A DNA stretch of 6,691 bases, taken from Deltaproteobacteria bacterium (lineage in GTDB: Bacteria; Desulfobacterota; Desulfobacteria; Desulfobacterales; Desulfatibacillaceae). How positions within the stretch are numbered: position 1 is the stretch's first letter; each line of letters starts with the position of its first letter. The notes beneath the pieces were generated by a model. It saw nothing but the letters and a program-made list of their open reading frames with translations, searched no databases and was not told the DNA's origin. Made by a program: the position numbers and the translations under genes. The stretch is taken from contig JAFDHW010000136.1 of the NCBI GenBank assembly GCA_019308705.1, positions 1 to 6,691 on the forward strand, written 5' to 3'. This document shows, piece after piece, positions 1 through 5,845 of this stretch.

Positions 1-5
1 AGCCC

Positions 6-87
6 GATTCACGCGATAGCTGCGTCAGGAGGCGGTCGCGGTACAAAAGTACAGCTTCCCTCCTCCTTCCTTGCTCTCGCGCGAATC
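6..87. repeat. Imperfect 82-nt palindromic (hairpin) sequence upstream of the transketolase gene
   Basis: Three nested inverted repeats share nearly the same centre (about 46.5-47). The outer arms are GATTCACGCGA (6-16) and TCGCGCGAATC (77-87), matching at 10 of 11 positions. The inner arms are AGGAGG (27-32) and CCTCCT (62-67). The core is GTAC-AAAA-GTAC (41-52). The shared symmetry suggests a folded intergenic element of the MITE or REP type rather than chance. No coding sequence is credible in bases 1-122. The first 13 bases (AGCCCGATTCACG) also look like a shortened copy of the 18-nt repeat found elsewhere in the window, so this may be one larger element spanning about 1-110. It is not a recognised family to me. 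Confidence 0.5.
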
Positions 88-92
88 GAACC

Positions 93-110
93 CGTGAATA
101 ATCCGGGGTA
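93..110 (-). repeat. 18-nt repeat, copy 1 (inverse orientation, one mismatch)
   Basis: CGTGAATAATCCGGGGTA matches the reverse complement of TAGCCCGGATTATTCACG at 17 of 18 positions. The similarity extends outward: bases 85-107 match bases 1087-1109 at 22 of 23 positions. The copy lies just before the transketolase ribosome binding site, so it forms part of that gene's leader. Confidence 0.8.
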
Positions 111-115
111 AGGAG
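110..115 (+). promoter_or_regulatory. Ribosome binding site of the transketolase gene
   Basis: AAGGAG lies 7 nt before the GTG at 123, an ideal Shine-Dalgarno spacing. This supports GTG 123 as the start. It directly abuts repeat copy 1, sharing base 110. Confidence 0.75.
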
Positions 116-122
116 TACGAAC

Positions 123-962
123 GTGGCCCTTTCCCAGAAACGCATCGACGAGCTTTGCGACATCGCCCGGGGCATCCGGGAGGACATTGTGGACATCACC
201 GCCTGGGCCGGCGGCGCGCACATCGGCGGCGCCCTGTCGGTAACGGACATCCTGGTGCTTCTGTACTGGGAGGTGGCCCGCGTGGACCCGGAAAATCCCC
301 AAAACCCGGACCGGGACCGCGTTATCCTGTCCAAGGGCCACGCCGGCGTGGGCTATGCGCCCGTGCTGGCCAGGAAAGGCTACTTCGACTTCGGCCTTCT
401 GAAGGACTTCAACAAGTTCATGTCCCCCTTCGGCATGCACTTAGACAGCCTGAAGGTCAAGGGCGTGGACGTCTCCACGGGTTCGCTGGGCCATGGCCTG
501 CCCATGGCCGTGGGCCTGGCACTGGGCGCGAGGCTCCGGAAGAAAACCTGGACCACCTGGTGCATCCTGGGCGACGGCGAGCTCAACGAAGGCTCGATAT
601 GGGAAGCCGCCATGGCCGCCGCCCATTACAAACTGTCCAACATCGTCACCTTCGTGGACAGAAACCGCCTCATGATCGACGGCCCCACCGAAGAAGTCAT
701 GGCCTTAGAGCCTTTGGCCGACAAATGGAAGGCCTACGGCTTCAACGTGCTGTCCGCAAACGGCCACGACTTCGCCGAACTCCATGCCGCCGTGGAAGCC
801 GCCCGCAAGCACACCACCGGCCCCTCCGTGATCCTCGCCGACACCGTGAAAGGCAAGGGCGTCGGCTTCATGGAAAACGAGGTGAAGTGGCACTACGGCG
901 GGCTGTCCTCGGACCTGGTGGAAAAAGCGAAAGAATCCATAAGGGCGGAAAAAGCGAATTAG
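123..962 (+). CDS. Transketolase, N-terminal (thiamine diphosphate-binding) subunit
   Basis: The 279-residue protein is the N-terminal half of a split transketolase, which moves two-carbon ketol units between sugar phosphates in the cytoplasmic non-oxidative pentose phosphate pathway. Visible motifs include GAHIGG (31-36, cofactor-site His33), SKGHAG (70-75, His73), STGSLGHGLPMAVG (119-132), and the thiamine diphosphate/Mg motif opening with GDG (150-152) and closing with Asn181 in VDRN. A KGKGVGFMEN-KWH segment near residues 244-257 is typical of this subunit. Length fits the split family (about 270-285). The GTG start is supported by AAGGAG 7 nt upstream; the TAG stop is the first three bases of a repeat. 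The C-terminal (pyrimidine-binding) half that usually follows is absent: the next gene is convergent mutL. The partner must be elsewhere, or the gene is an orphan. Substrate specificity cannot be read; related split enzymes act on other sugars. Confidence 0.92.
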   Translation: MALSQKRIDELCDIARGIREDIVDITAWAGGAHIGGALSVTDILVLLYWEVARVDPENPQNPDRDRVILSKGHAGVGYAPVLARKGYFDFGLLKDFNKFMSPFGMHLDSLKVKGVDVSTGSLGHGLPMAVGLALGARLRKKTWTTWCILGDGELNEGSIWEAAMAAAHYKLSNIVTFVDRNRLMIDGPTEEVMALEPLADKWKAYGFNVLSANGHDFAELHAAVEAARKHTTGPSVILADTVKGKGVGFMENEVKWHYGGLSSDLVEKAKESIRAEKAN

Positions 963-977
963 CCCGGATTATTCACG
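960..977 (+). repeat. 18-nt repeat, copy 2 (reference orientation)
   Basis: This is an exact TAGCCCGGATTATTCACG. Its first three bases are the in-frame TAG stop of the transketolase gene. Confidence 0.85.
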
Positions 978-992
978 AAAAATTTCGTTGAA
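972..992 (+). other. Short stem-loop behind the transketolase stop codon
   Basis: ACGAAA (975-980) and TTTCGT (983-988) pair perfectly around AA. Adding TTC (972-974) and GAA (990-992) lengthens the stem with one bulged T. It begins 10 nt after the stop codon. No U-run follows, so a standard intrinsic terminator is not supported; RNA 3'-end stabilisation is possible. Confidence 0.4.
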
Positions 993-1013
993 CAGAATAT
1001 ATATCCAATATGT

Positions 1014-1025
1014 TAGCCCGGATTA
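1014..1025 (+). repeat. 18-nt repeat, copy 3 (partial)
   Basis: TAGCCCGGATTA matches the first 12 bases of the repeat and then diverges (ATGG). A small inverted repeat ATTAA-TGG-TTAAT (1022-1034) overlaps its end. Confidence 0.65.
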
Positions 1026-1094
1026 ATGGTTAATTGGTGGATGATCGGGAAATACGCTCCGCTTTTTTGAAGGAATGTTGACGTTGATCGAACG

Positions 1095-1112
1095 CGTGAA
1101 TAATCCGGGCTA
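1095..1112 (-). repeat. 18-nt repeat, copy 4 (inverse orientation, exact)
   Basis: CGTGAATAATCCGGGCTA is the exact reverse complement of copy 2. Read on the minus strand it begins with the TAG stop codon of mutL, mirroring the arrangement at the transketolase gene. Confidence 0.85.
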
Positions 1113-2921
1113 TTTCCTGGAAAAAGCCCTCTCGATCCATCCCTTGTCCCAATACAGCCAGACGGGACGGCCGTGGGGGCATTGGGCGGGATGGTTGCAG
1201 GCGAGGAGGTCGGCGAGGAGTTTTTGCATGGCGGGGGGGTTCAGGGGTTGGCCGGCTTTGACGGCGGCCTTGCAGGCCATTCGGGCCCAGGCGGCGGACA
1301 GGGCGCGGGAAAGCGCCTGGGGCGTGGAGACGCCGGTTTCGGCGGCGGCTTCGGCCAGTTCGCGGGCCAGGGATGCGGCGTCGGCGTGGGAGAGGACCGC
1401 GGGCACGGCCTTGATGGCGAAGGTGCGGCCCGAAAACCGGTCCATGGAAAGGCCCGCGTCGGCGAGGCCCGGGAGAAGGGACTCCAGGGCGTTGGCCTCG
1501 GCGTGGGAGAGTTCCACGGTTTCCGGGATGAGCAGCGTTTGGGACTGGGGTTTTCCGCCCCGGGAAAAGGCCTCGTAGAGCACGCGTTCGTGGGCCGCGT
1601 GCTGGTCCACCAGGACCAGGCCGCCGTTGGTTTCGCACACGATGTAGGAATGGGCCACCTGGCCCACCACGGACAGGGACGGGTCGCCCTGGTCTGCCTG
1701 TTCGGAAAACAGGGCGGCCCGGCCGGCCGGCCCGGCGGATGGCTCGGCGGCCGGGGAGAGGGCGTGCACCAGGGCCTCCTCCACCCCGTGGGCCTGCCGG
1801 GTCCGGGATAAGGATGCGTGGGCGGACGGTGCGTTTGCCCGCGCCGCGGACGCCGGGGGTTCCCCTTGCTCCCCGGCGGGCGGCGGGGCTTTGGGCCGGG
1901 CGGGGGGTTCCCACCCCGGGGTCTGGACCGGGGCGGCGCCGGAAACGGCGCGGCGCACGGCTGCGGCCACGGCGTCGTGGACCCGGGCCGCCCGTGTGAA
2001 CCGCACCTCGGCCTTGGCCGGGTGCACGTTCACGTCCACGGCATCCGGCGGCACGGTCACGAACAGGGCGGCCACGGGCTTTCGCCCTTTCATGAGGCGG
2101 CCTTCGTAGCCCGTCATCACGGCGTGGTGCACCACCCGGTCGCGCACCAGGCGGTTGTTCACAAACACGAACAGGTTGCGGCCCGTGGTGCGGTTTATGT
2201 GCGGCGGGGCCAAAAAGCCGGTGAGGGACACCACCTCCTCCTCGTGTTCCACGGGGATGAGGGCGCCGCCCGCGTCTTTTCCCAGGACCTCGGCCACCCG
2301 CTGGGCCGGGGTGGCGCAGGGCAGCCATTCGAGCTGGGTCCTTCCGTTGTGGGAAAGGGAAAAGCCCACCCGGGGCCAGCCCATGGCCAAGGCGCACAGG
2401 ATGTCCGCCATGTGGGCCATTTCCGTGGGAATGGTCTTCAAGAACTTCCGGCGGGCCGGGGTGTTGTAGAACAGGTCACAGGCCTCCACCATGGTGCCCG
2501 GCGGCGCGCCCTCGGTGGACACGTCCTTTATCGTGCCGCCGTGGACGGTGACCCTGGTGGCGGCGTCGGCGTCCGGGGTGCGGGTGACCAGCGTCAGGCG
2601 GCAGACCGAGGCGATGGAGGGCAGCGCCTCTCCCCGAAAGCCCAGGGTGGAGATGGAGAACAGGTCGTCATCGTCGGCGATCTTGGAGGTGGCGTAGCGG
2701 TCCAGGGCGAGAAGCGCGTCGTCCGGTTCCATGCCGCAGCCGTCGTCGATGACGCGGATAAGCGACCGGCCGCCGCCTTCCACCTCCACGGACACGCGGG
2801 AGGCCTTCGCGTCCAGGGCGTTTTCCAAAAGCTCCTTGACCACGGAGGCGGGCCGCTCCACCACCTCGCCCGCGGCGATGCGGTTGGTCAGGGCCTCAGG
2901 AAGTATCCGAATCCTTCCCAC
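1110..2921 (-). CDS. mutL: DNA mismatch repair protein MutL
   Basis: MutL couples mismatch recognition by MutS to strand incision. The 603-residue reading starts at GTG 2921, giving the family-typical opening (V/M)GRIRILPE-LTNRIAAGEVVERPASVVKE. The frame stays open 39 codons further upstream, but that extension overlaps the preceding gene and is not MutL-like. The N-terminal GHKL ATPase carries LENALDA (about 32-38), DDGCGM (59-64), TLGFRGEAL (92-100), NTPARRKFL (from 153) and VNVHPAK (297-303). A Pro/Ala-rich linker spans roughly 330-410. The C-terminal domain has DQHAAHERVLYE (439-450), an exact DQHA(X)2E(X)4E metal-binding endonuclease motif, plus ACKAAVKAG and CPHGRP (581-586). This is therefore a nicking MutL of the kind found in bacteria without MutH. 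It is last in the minus-strand operon, overlaps the small gene before it by 26 nt (probable translational coupling), and has a TAG stop inside a repeat. Confidence 0.95.
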   Translation of the reverse strand: MGRIRILPEALTNRIAAGEVVERPASVVKELLENALDAKASRVSVEVEGGGRSLIRVIDDGCGMEPDDALLALDRYATSKIADDDDLFSISTLGFRGEALPSIASVCRLTLVTRTPDADAATRVTVHGGTIKDVSTEGAPPGTMVEACDLFYNTPARRKFLKTIPTEMAHMADILCALAMGWPRVGFSLSHNGRTQLEWLPCATPAQRVAEVLGKDAGGALIPVEHEEEVVSLTGFLAPPHINRTTGRNLFVFVNNRLVRDRVVHHAVMTGYEGRLMKGRKPVAALFVTVPPDAVDVNVHPAKAEVRFTRAARVHDAVAAAVRRAVSGAAPVQTPGWEPPARPKAPPPAGEQGEPPASAARANAPSAHASLSRTRQAHGVEEALVHALSPAAEPSAGPAGRAALFSEQADQGDPSLSVVGQVAHSYIVCETNGGLVLVDQHAAHERVLYEAFSRGGKPQSQTLLIPETVELSHAEANALESLLPGLADAGLSMDRFSGRTFAIKAVPAVLSHADAASLARELAEAAAETGVSTPQALSRALSAAWARMACKAAVKAGQPLNPPAMQKLLADLLACNHPAQCPHGRPVWLYWDKGWIERAFSRK

Positions 2922-3114
2922 AGGAAATGGCCTTTTCCAACTCTCCGCGCTCCACGCAGCGGTAGAGGAACTCCGTGTCCGCAGGGGAGAGGTTGAATTG
3001 CAGCGCGGCCTCCTCCACCAGCTTGGAGGCCTCTTCATCCGGTTTTTCGACGTGGCGCTCGGCCATCCATTTCACGGCCTTGCGCAGGTCCTCTCCGTGG
3101 GGCTGAATGCTCAT
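2896..3114 (-). CDS. Small conserved-looking protein of unknown function between gatA and mutL
   Basis: This is a 72-residue soluble, charged protein with no signal peptide or membrane segment. It opens MSIQPHGEDLRKAVKWMAE and continues with probable helices (EEASKLVEEAALQFNLSPADTEFLYRCVE). The ATG at 3114 has an AAGGA 6 nt upstream that overlaps the gatA stop codon (TAAGGA), so translation looks coupled to gatA 9 nt away. Its 3' end overlaps the mutL start by 26 nt and its stop is TGA. The pattern looks like small deltaproteobacterial hypothetical proteins with a 'GEDLRKAVKW' start, but that is from memory and I assign no function. Good start signal, tight spacing and operon position make it very likely real. 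Confidence 0.8.
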   Translation of the reverse strand: MSIQPHGEDLRKAVKWMAERHVEKPDEEASKLVEEAALQFNLSPADTEFLYRCVERGELEKAISCGKDSDTS

Positions 3115-3120
3115 GGCTCT

Positions 3121-3125
3121 TCCTT
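3121..3125 (-). promoter_or_regulatory. Ribosome binding site of the 72-residue gene, overlapping the gatA stop
   Basis: AAGGA on the minus strand lies 6 nt before ATG 3114 and shares two A bases with the gatA TAA stop codon. It fixes the start and suggests coupling to gatA translation. Confidence 0.6.
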
Positions 3126-4584
3126 ACAGGTCCGGCCGGCGGTCCTTGATCCCGGCCGCGTCCTCCAGGTGGCGGGCCGCCGTGAAAAGCGTCTCCTCGC
3201 CAAAGGCCGGGGCCAGAAGCTGCAGGCCGATGGGCAGGCCGTCCGCGCTGAATCCGCAGGGCACGCTCATGCCCGGGATGCCCGCCAGGCTGGCGGCCAG
3301 GGTGAACACGTCGGACAGATACATGGTCAAAGGGTCTTCCACCTTTTCGCCCAGGGCAAAGGACGGGGTGGGGGCCACGGGCCCGGCCAGCATGTCGCAT
3401 TGGGAAAAGGCGGCGTCAAAGTCCCGGGAAATGAGGGTGCGCACCTGGGAGGCCTTGCCGTAGTAGGCGTCGTAGTAGCCGGCGGACAACGCGTAAGTGC
3501 CGATGAGGATGCGGCGCTGGACCTCCTTGCCGAAGCCGGTGGAGCGCGTTTTGGTGTACATGTCCGCGAGGTTCGCCGCGTCGGGGCGGCGGAACCCGTA
3601 CTTGACCCCGTCGTAGCGCGCCAGGTTGGAGGATGCCTCGGCCGGGGCGATGACGTAGTAGGCGGCCACCGCGTACTTGGTATGGGGCAGGGTTACTTCC
3701 ACCAGTTCCGCACCCTGTTTCTCCAGCATGTCTAAGGCGGCGGACACCGCGGCCGAAACATCCGGGTCCACGCCTTCCGCCTTGGCGTATTCCGCGGGCA
3801 CGCCCACCTTCATGCCGCAAAGGTCCTTTTGAAGCGCGGCGGAAAAGTCCGGCACTTCGTTGGGCGCGGAGGTGGAGTCCGCCGGGTCGTGCCCGCAGAT
3901 GGCGGAAAGCAGCACGGCGCAGTCGGCCACGTCCTTGGCGAACGGCCCCACCTGGTCCAGGGAGGAGGCGAAGGCCACCAGCCCGTAACGGGACACCCGG
4001 CCGTAGGTGGGCTTGAGCCCCACCACCCCGCAGTGGCTGGCGGGCTGGCGGATGGACCCGCCCGTGTCCGACCCCAGACTGCCCAGACAGAGCTGTGCGG
4101 CCACTGCGGCGGCGGACCCGCCTGACGAGCCGCCGGGGATGCGGGACAGGTCCCAGGGATTCTTGGTGGGGTGGAAGGCGGAGTTCTCCGTGGAGGAGCC
4201 CATGGCGAACTCGTCCATGTTGGCCTTGCCCACCACCACGGCGCGCTGGTCCAAAAGTTTCCTCACTGCCGTGGCGTCGTACGGCGGCACGAAGTGCTCC
4301 AGCATCCTCGACCCGCAGGTGGTCCTCAACCCCTTGGTGCACAAGACGTCCTTCACCGCCAGGGGAATGCCGCACAGGGGCGCGGAAAAACCTTTTGCCA
4401 TGGCGGCGTCCGCCCGCCGGGCCGCGGCCAGCGCGCCCTCTTGGTCCACGGTGATGTAGGCCCCCACCTTGGGCTCCACCTCGGTGATGCGGGAAAGCAC
4501 GGAGCGGCAAAGCTCTTCCGCGGAAAGCTCCCGCTTGTCCAAAAGCTTGCGCGCACCCGCGATGGTCAGTTGGTATGGCTCCAT
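3124..4584 (-). CDS. gatA: Aspartyl/glutamyl-tRNA amidotransferase subunit A (GatA)
   Basis: GatA is the amidase subunit of GatCAB. It releases ammonia from glutamine, which GatB uses to convert misacylated Glu-tRNA(Gln) or Asp-tRNA(Asn) into the correct aminoacyl-tRNA. The 486-residue length is standard. The amidase-signature triad is complete: Lys78 in AVKD, the cis-Ser at about 153 in GGSSGGS (151-157), and the nucleophile Ser177 in [11 protein letters not shown] (171-181). The substrate-side Arg is in the RRIL segment (about 357-360). The N-terminus ([25 protein letters not shown]) is typical. A short AGGA (4589-4592) lies only 4 nt before ATG 4584, a tight and perhaps weak site. It is separated from gatC by 148 nt containing a palindromic element, yet stays close to the 72-residue gene and mutL downstream. 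No gatB is visible. Confidence 0.97.
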   Translation of the reverse strand: MEPYQLTIAGARKLLDKRELSAEELCRSVLSRITEVEPKVGAYITVDQEGALAAARRADAAMAKGFSAPLCGIPLAVKDVLCTKGLRTTCGSRMLEHFVPPYDATAVRKLLDQRAVVVGKANMDEFAMGSSTENSAFHPTKNPWDLSRIPGGSSGGSAAAVAAQLCLGSLGSDTGGSIRQPASHCGVVGLKPTYGRVSRYGLVAFASSLDQVGPFAKDVADCAVLLSAICGHDPADSTSAPNEVPDFSAALQKDLCGMKVGVPAEYAKAEGVDPDVSAAVSAALDMLEKQGAELVEVTLPHTKYAVAAYYVIAPAEASSNLARYDGVKYGFRRPDAANLADMYTKTRSTGFGKEVQRRILIGTYALSAGYYDAYYGKASQVRTLISRDFDAAFSQCDMLAGPVAPTPSFALGEKVEDPLTMYLSDVFTLAASLAGIPGMSVPCGFSADGLPIGLQLLAPAFGEETLFTAARHLEDAAGIKDRRPDL

Positions 4585-4611
4585 GGAATCCTGTATTCAG
4601 CAAAATTCTTG

Positions 4612-4734
4612 AGGGCTGTTCAGAAGCGATGAGATGCAAGGCGCGGCGTCCTTTTCACCCGCAGGCGTACTGGCAGTACGCCGAGGACGGAAAAGGACGC
4701 CGCAACGCCGCAGATCGCGCTTCTGGACAGCCCT
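4612..4734. mobile_element. Symmetric 123-nt palindromic element between gatC and gatA
   Basis: Three stem segments share exactly the same centre (4673). They are 4612-4628 with 4718-4734 (AGGGCTGTTCAGAAGCG, 16 of 17 pairing), 4643-4655 with 4691-4703 (GCGGCGTCCTTTT, 13 of 13), and GGCGTACT-GGC-AGTACGCC (4664-4682, 8 of 8). Two internal loops separate them. The design (terminal inverted repeats, a long snapback hairpin, no coding capacity) is that of a MITE or large REP-like element. I have an impression of similar GGGCTGTCCAGAAGCG-type elements in other deltaproteobacterial genomes but cannot verify it. Its right end lies inside the gatC TAG stop codon. In the operon transcript it would form a large hairpin between gatC and gatA and could affect their relative expression. 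Confidence 0.75.
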
Positions 4735-5020
4735 AGCCGATGATCTTGGGGACCAGGATGTCTCCGTCCTCCCGCTCGGGGACGTTGTCCAGAAGCCCGG
4801 CGGCTCCCTCGGGGTTGGTCACCTCGTCCTCGCGGAAGGCGTTGGTCAGCTTGGCCGCGTGGCTTTGGAGAGGCACGCCGGAGGTGTCCGCCTCGTTCAA
4901 AGTGTCCACGTAGGCCAGGATGTCGCCCACCTGGCGGGTGAAGACGGCAAGGTCGGCCTCGTCCAAAGAAAGCCGGGCCAGCCGGGCCACGTGCAAAAGC
5001 TCGTCGGGGGAAATCTTCAT
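4733..5020 (-). CDS. gatC: Aspartyl/glutamyl-tRNA amidotransferase subunit C (GatC)
   Basis: GatC is the small subunit that wraps between GatA and GatB and stabilises the amidotransferase. The 95-residue length is the family norm. The sequence shows the standard pattern: MKISPDELLHVARLARLSLDEADLAVF at the start, the helix QVGDILAYVDTLNEADTSGVPL (about 30-51), FREDEV (62-67) and the C-terminal VPKIIG ending. ATG 5020 is preceded by AAGAGG (5028-5033) at 7 nt. The gene starts 4 nt after the stop of the SPOR-domain gene. Its TAG stop is formed partly by the end of the palindromic element that follows, so the element begins exactly where the protein ends. Confidence 0.96.
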   Translation of the reverse strand: MKISPDELLHVARLARLSLDEADLAVFTRQVGDILAYVDTLNEADTSGVPLQSHAAKLTNAFREDEVTNPEGAAGLLDNVPEREDGDILVPKIIG

Positions 5021-5024
5021 CCGG

Positions 5025-5822
5025 CTACCTCTTCACCACAAACGCGCCCGGGGAATAGGGCAAAAGGTCTTTGCGCACCTTCTGGGCGTATTCCTTGGTG
5101 CCGAAAGGGCCCACCCGCACCCGGTAGATGGTGGGCCGGCCTTCCCGCTCCACCTTCACCTCGTAGGTGGGGAATCCCCGCTTCTGGTACCGCTCCATGG
5201 CCTTCTTGGAGTCTTCGGGCTTCTCGAAGGCCGCCACCTGGATGGACCACGCACCCCATGCCACGGTTTCGTAGCCGGGTTCCTCCTTCTGGGAGGCGGC
5301 CTTTTCAGGCTTATCCTTGGGGGCCGGTTCCGCCTCGGGCACGGGGGTTTCGGGCGTTGGCTCCGCGTCCAGGGCCGGGCTTACCGGCGCAGGCCCGGGT
5401 GCGGGCGCGGGGCTTGCCGGCGCGGCCGCGGGTCCGGGACTTTTGGGCGCCGGTTCCACCTCGGGGGCCGGGCTTGCGGGAGCCGCCTCGGGCGACGGGG
5501 TCACACGCGTGGGCGCGGGGCCGCGCACCGAGCCGGATTCCCGCTCCTCCAGGGACAGGTAGACCTCGGAGCGGCCGGCCGTGCGCTCCATACGGTCTTC
5601 GGTTTCGGCAATTCTCTCCTTGGCCGCCTCGGCCACCAGCTCGTCCAAAAGCTTGCCCACGTCCTCGGCCTGGACCTCGACGGTGTTCGTGTCCCGGCCC
5701 ACCCACAGGCCCAGGGCAAACATGCCGCCCATACCGGCAAGCACCAGCACCAGAAGAACCGCCAGGGCGGGGATGGTCAGGCGCACCTGTCTCTTGACCG
5801 GGTAATCGTCGTCCTCGTACAT
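5025..5822 (-). CDS. Membrane-anchored SPOR-domain protein
   Basis: The 265-residue protein has a short charged N-terminus (MYEDDDYPVKRQVR) and one hydrophobic segment at about 15-41 (IPALAVLLVLVLAGMGGMFALGLW), the layout of a signal anchor with the bulk in the periplasm. An acidic helix-prone stretch (about 48-98) follows, then a Pro/Ala/Glu-rich spacer (about 101-172) and a C-terminal SPOR domain (about 190-264) opening WSIQVAAFEKPEDSKKAMERYQKRGFPTYEV and containing YRVRVGPFGTKEYAQKV. SPOR domains bind glycan strands lacking stem peptides at division septa, as in FtsN and DedD, so a cell-envelope or division role is likely but not shown. GAAAGG (5831-5836) lies 8 nt before ATG 5822. It sits 23 nt after argS and 4 nt before gatC, inside the tRNA-charging operon. 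The spacer shows short repeats at DNA level. Confidence 0.88.
   Translation of the reverse strand: MYEDDDYPVKRQVRLTIPALAVLLVLVLAGMGGMFALGLWVGRDTNTVEVQAEDVGKLLDELVAEAAKERIAETEDRMERTAGRSEVYLSLEERESGSVRGPAPTRVTPSPEAAPASPAPEVEPAPKSPGPAAAPASPAPAPGPAPVSPALDAEPTPETPVPEAEPAPKDKPEKAASQKEEPGYETVAWGAWSIQVAAFEKPEDSKKAMERYQKRGFPTYEVKVEREGRPTIYRVRVGPFGTKEYAQKVRKDLLPYSPGAFVVKR
5323..5480. repeat. Degenerate repeats encoding the Pro/Ala spacer of the SPOR protein
   Basis: GCCGGTTCC-CCTCGGG (one variable base) occurs at 5323-5339 and 5449-5465. A GGGGCTTRCCGG-like unit occurs around 5372-5389, 5407-5422 and 5465-5480. They encode PEAEPAPK/PEVEPAPK and PVSPA/PASPA units. The region is low in complexity, and length changes by slippage or recombination are plausible. 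Confidence 0.5.
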
Positions 5823-5845
5823 GATGGCAGCCTTTCAACGAAGGG

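Larger units (their letters stand above)
960..1112. mobile_element. MITE-like 153-nt unit with perfect 18-bp terminal inverted repeats
   Basis: TAGCCCGGATTATTCACG (960-977) and CGTGAATAATCCGGGCTA (1095-1112) are exact inverted repeats bounding the whole space between the convergent transketolase and mutL genes. Inside are a partial third copy (1014-1025) and an AT-rich stretch (about 989-1013) unlike the GC-rich genes. There is no transposase and no coding sequence, so if mobile it is non-autonomous. Taking the core as 961-1111, it is flanked on both sides by ATT (958-960 and 1112-1114), which could be a 3-bp target duplication but is too short to be convincing. It could instead be two separate REP-type repeats, one behind each gene, acting in transcript ends. 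Confidence 0.6.

Noticed and set aside
6..87. Integron attC site
   Set aside because: It is a palindromic hairpin of suitable size, but I see no core sites (RYYYAAC/GTTRRRY) in the right places and no integrase or cassette array.
71..102. Possible sigma-70 promoter (TTGCTC at 71-76, AATAAT at 97-102) for the transketolase gene
   Set aside because: The spacing is 20 nt and the implied transcript start would fall almost on the ribosome binding site. The AATAAT belongs to the repeat. Not supportable.
1048..1072. Intrinsic terminator using the T-run at 1063-1068
   Set aside because: No GC-rich stem precedes the T-run on the plus strand, and the minus strand reads it as A-run.
958..1114. ATT direct repeats as target-site duplication of the 961-1111 unit
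   Set aside because: Three bases in AT-containing flank can match by chance; mentioned as a possibility only.
1030..2397. Long open frame on the minus strand (455 codons) overlapping mutL
   Set aside because: It is Arg/Pro/Gly-rich, the signature of a GC-rich frame shadow, and lies in another frame of the clearly conserved mutL.
441..3741. TTA leucine codons followed by GA in transketolase (two) and gatA (one) in a GC-rich context
   Set aside because: Only three cases, and other leucine-GA contexts in the same genes use CTG or TTG, so no rule is supported.
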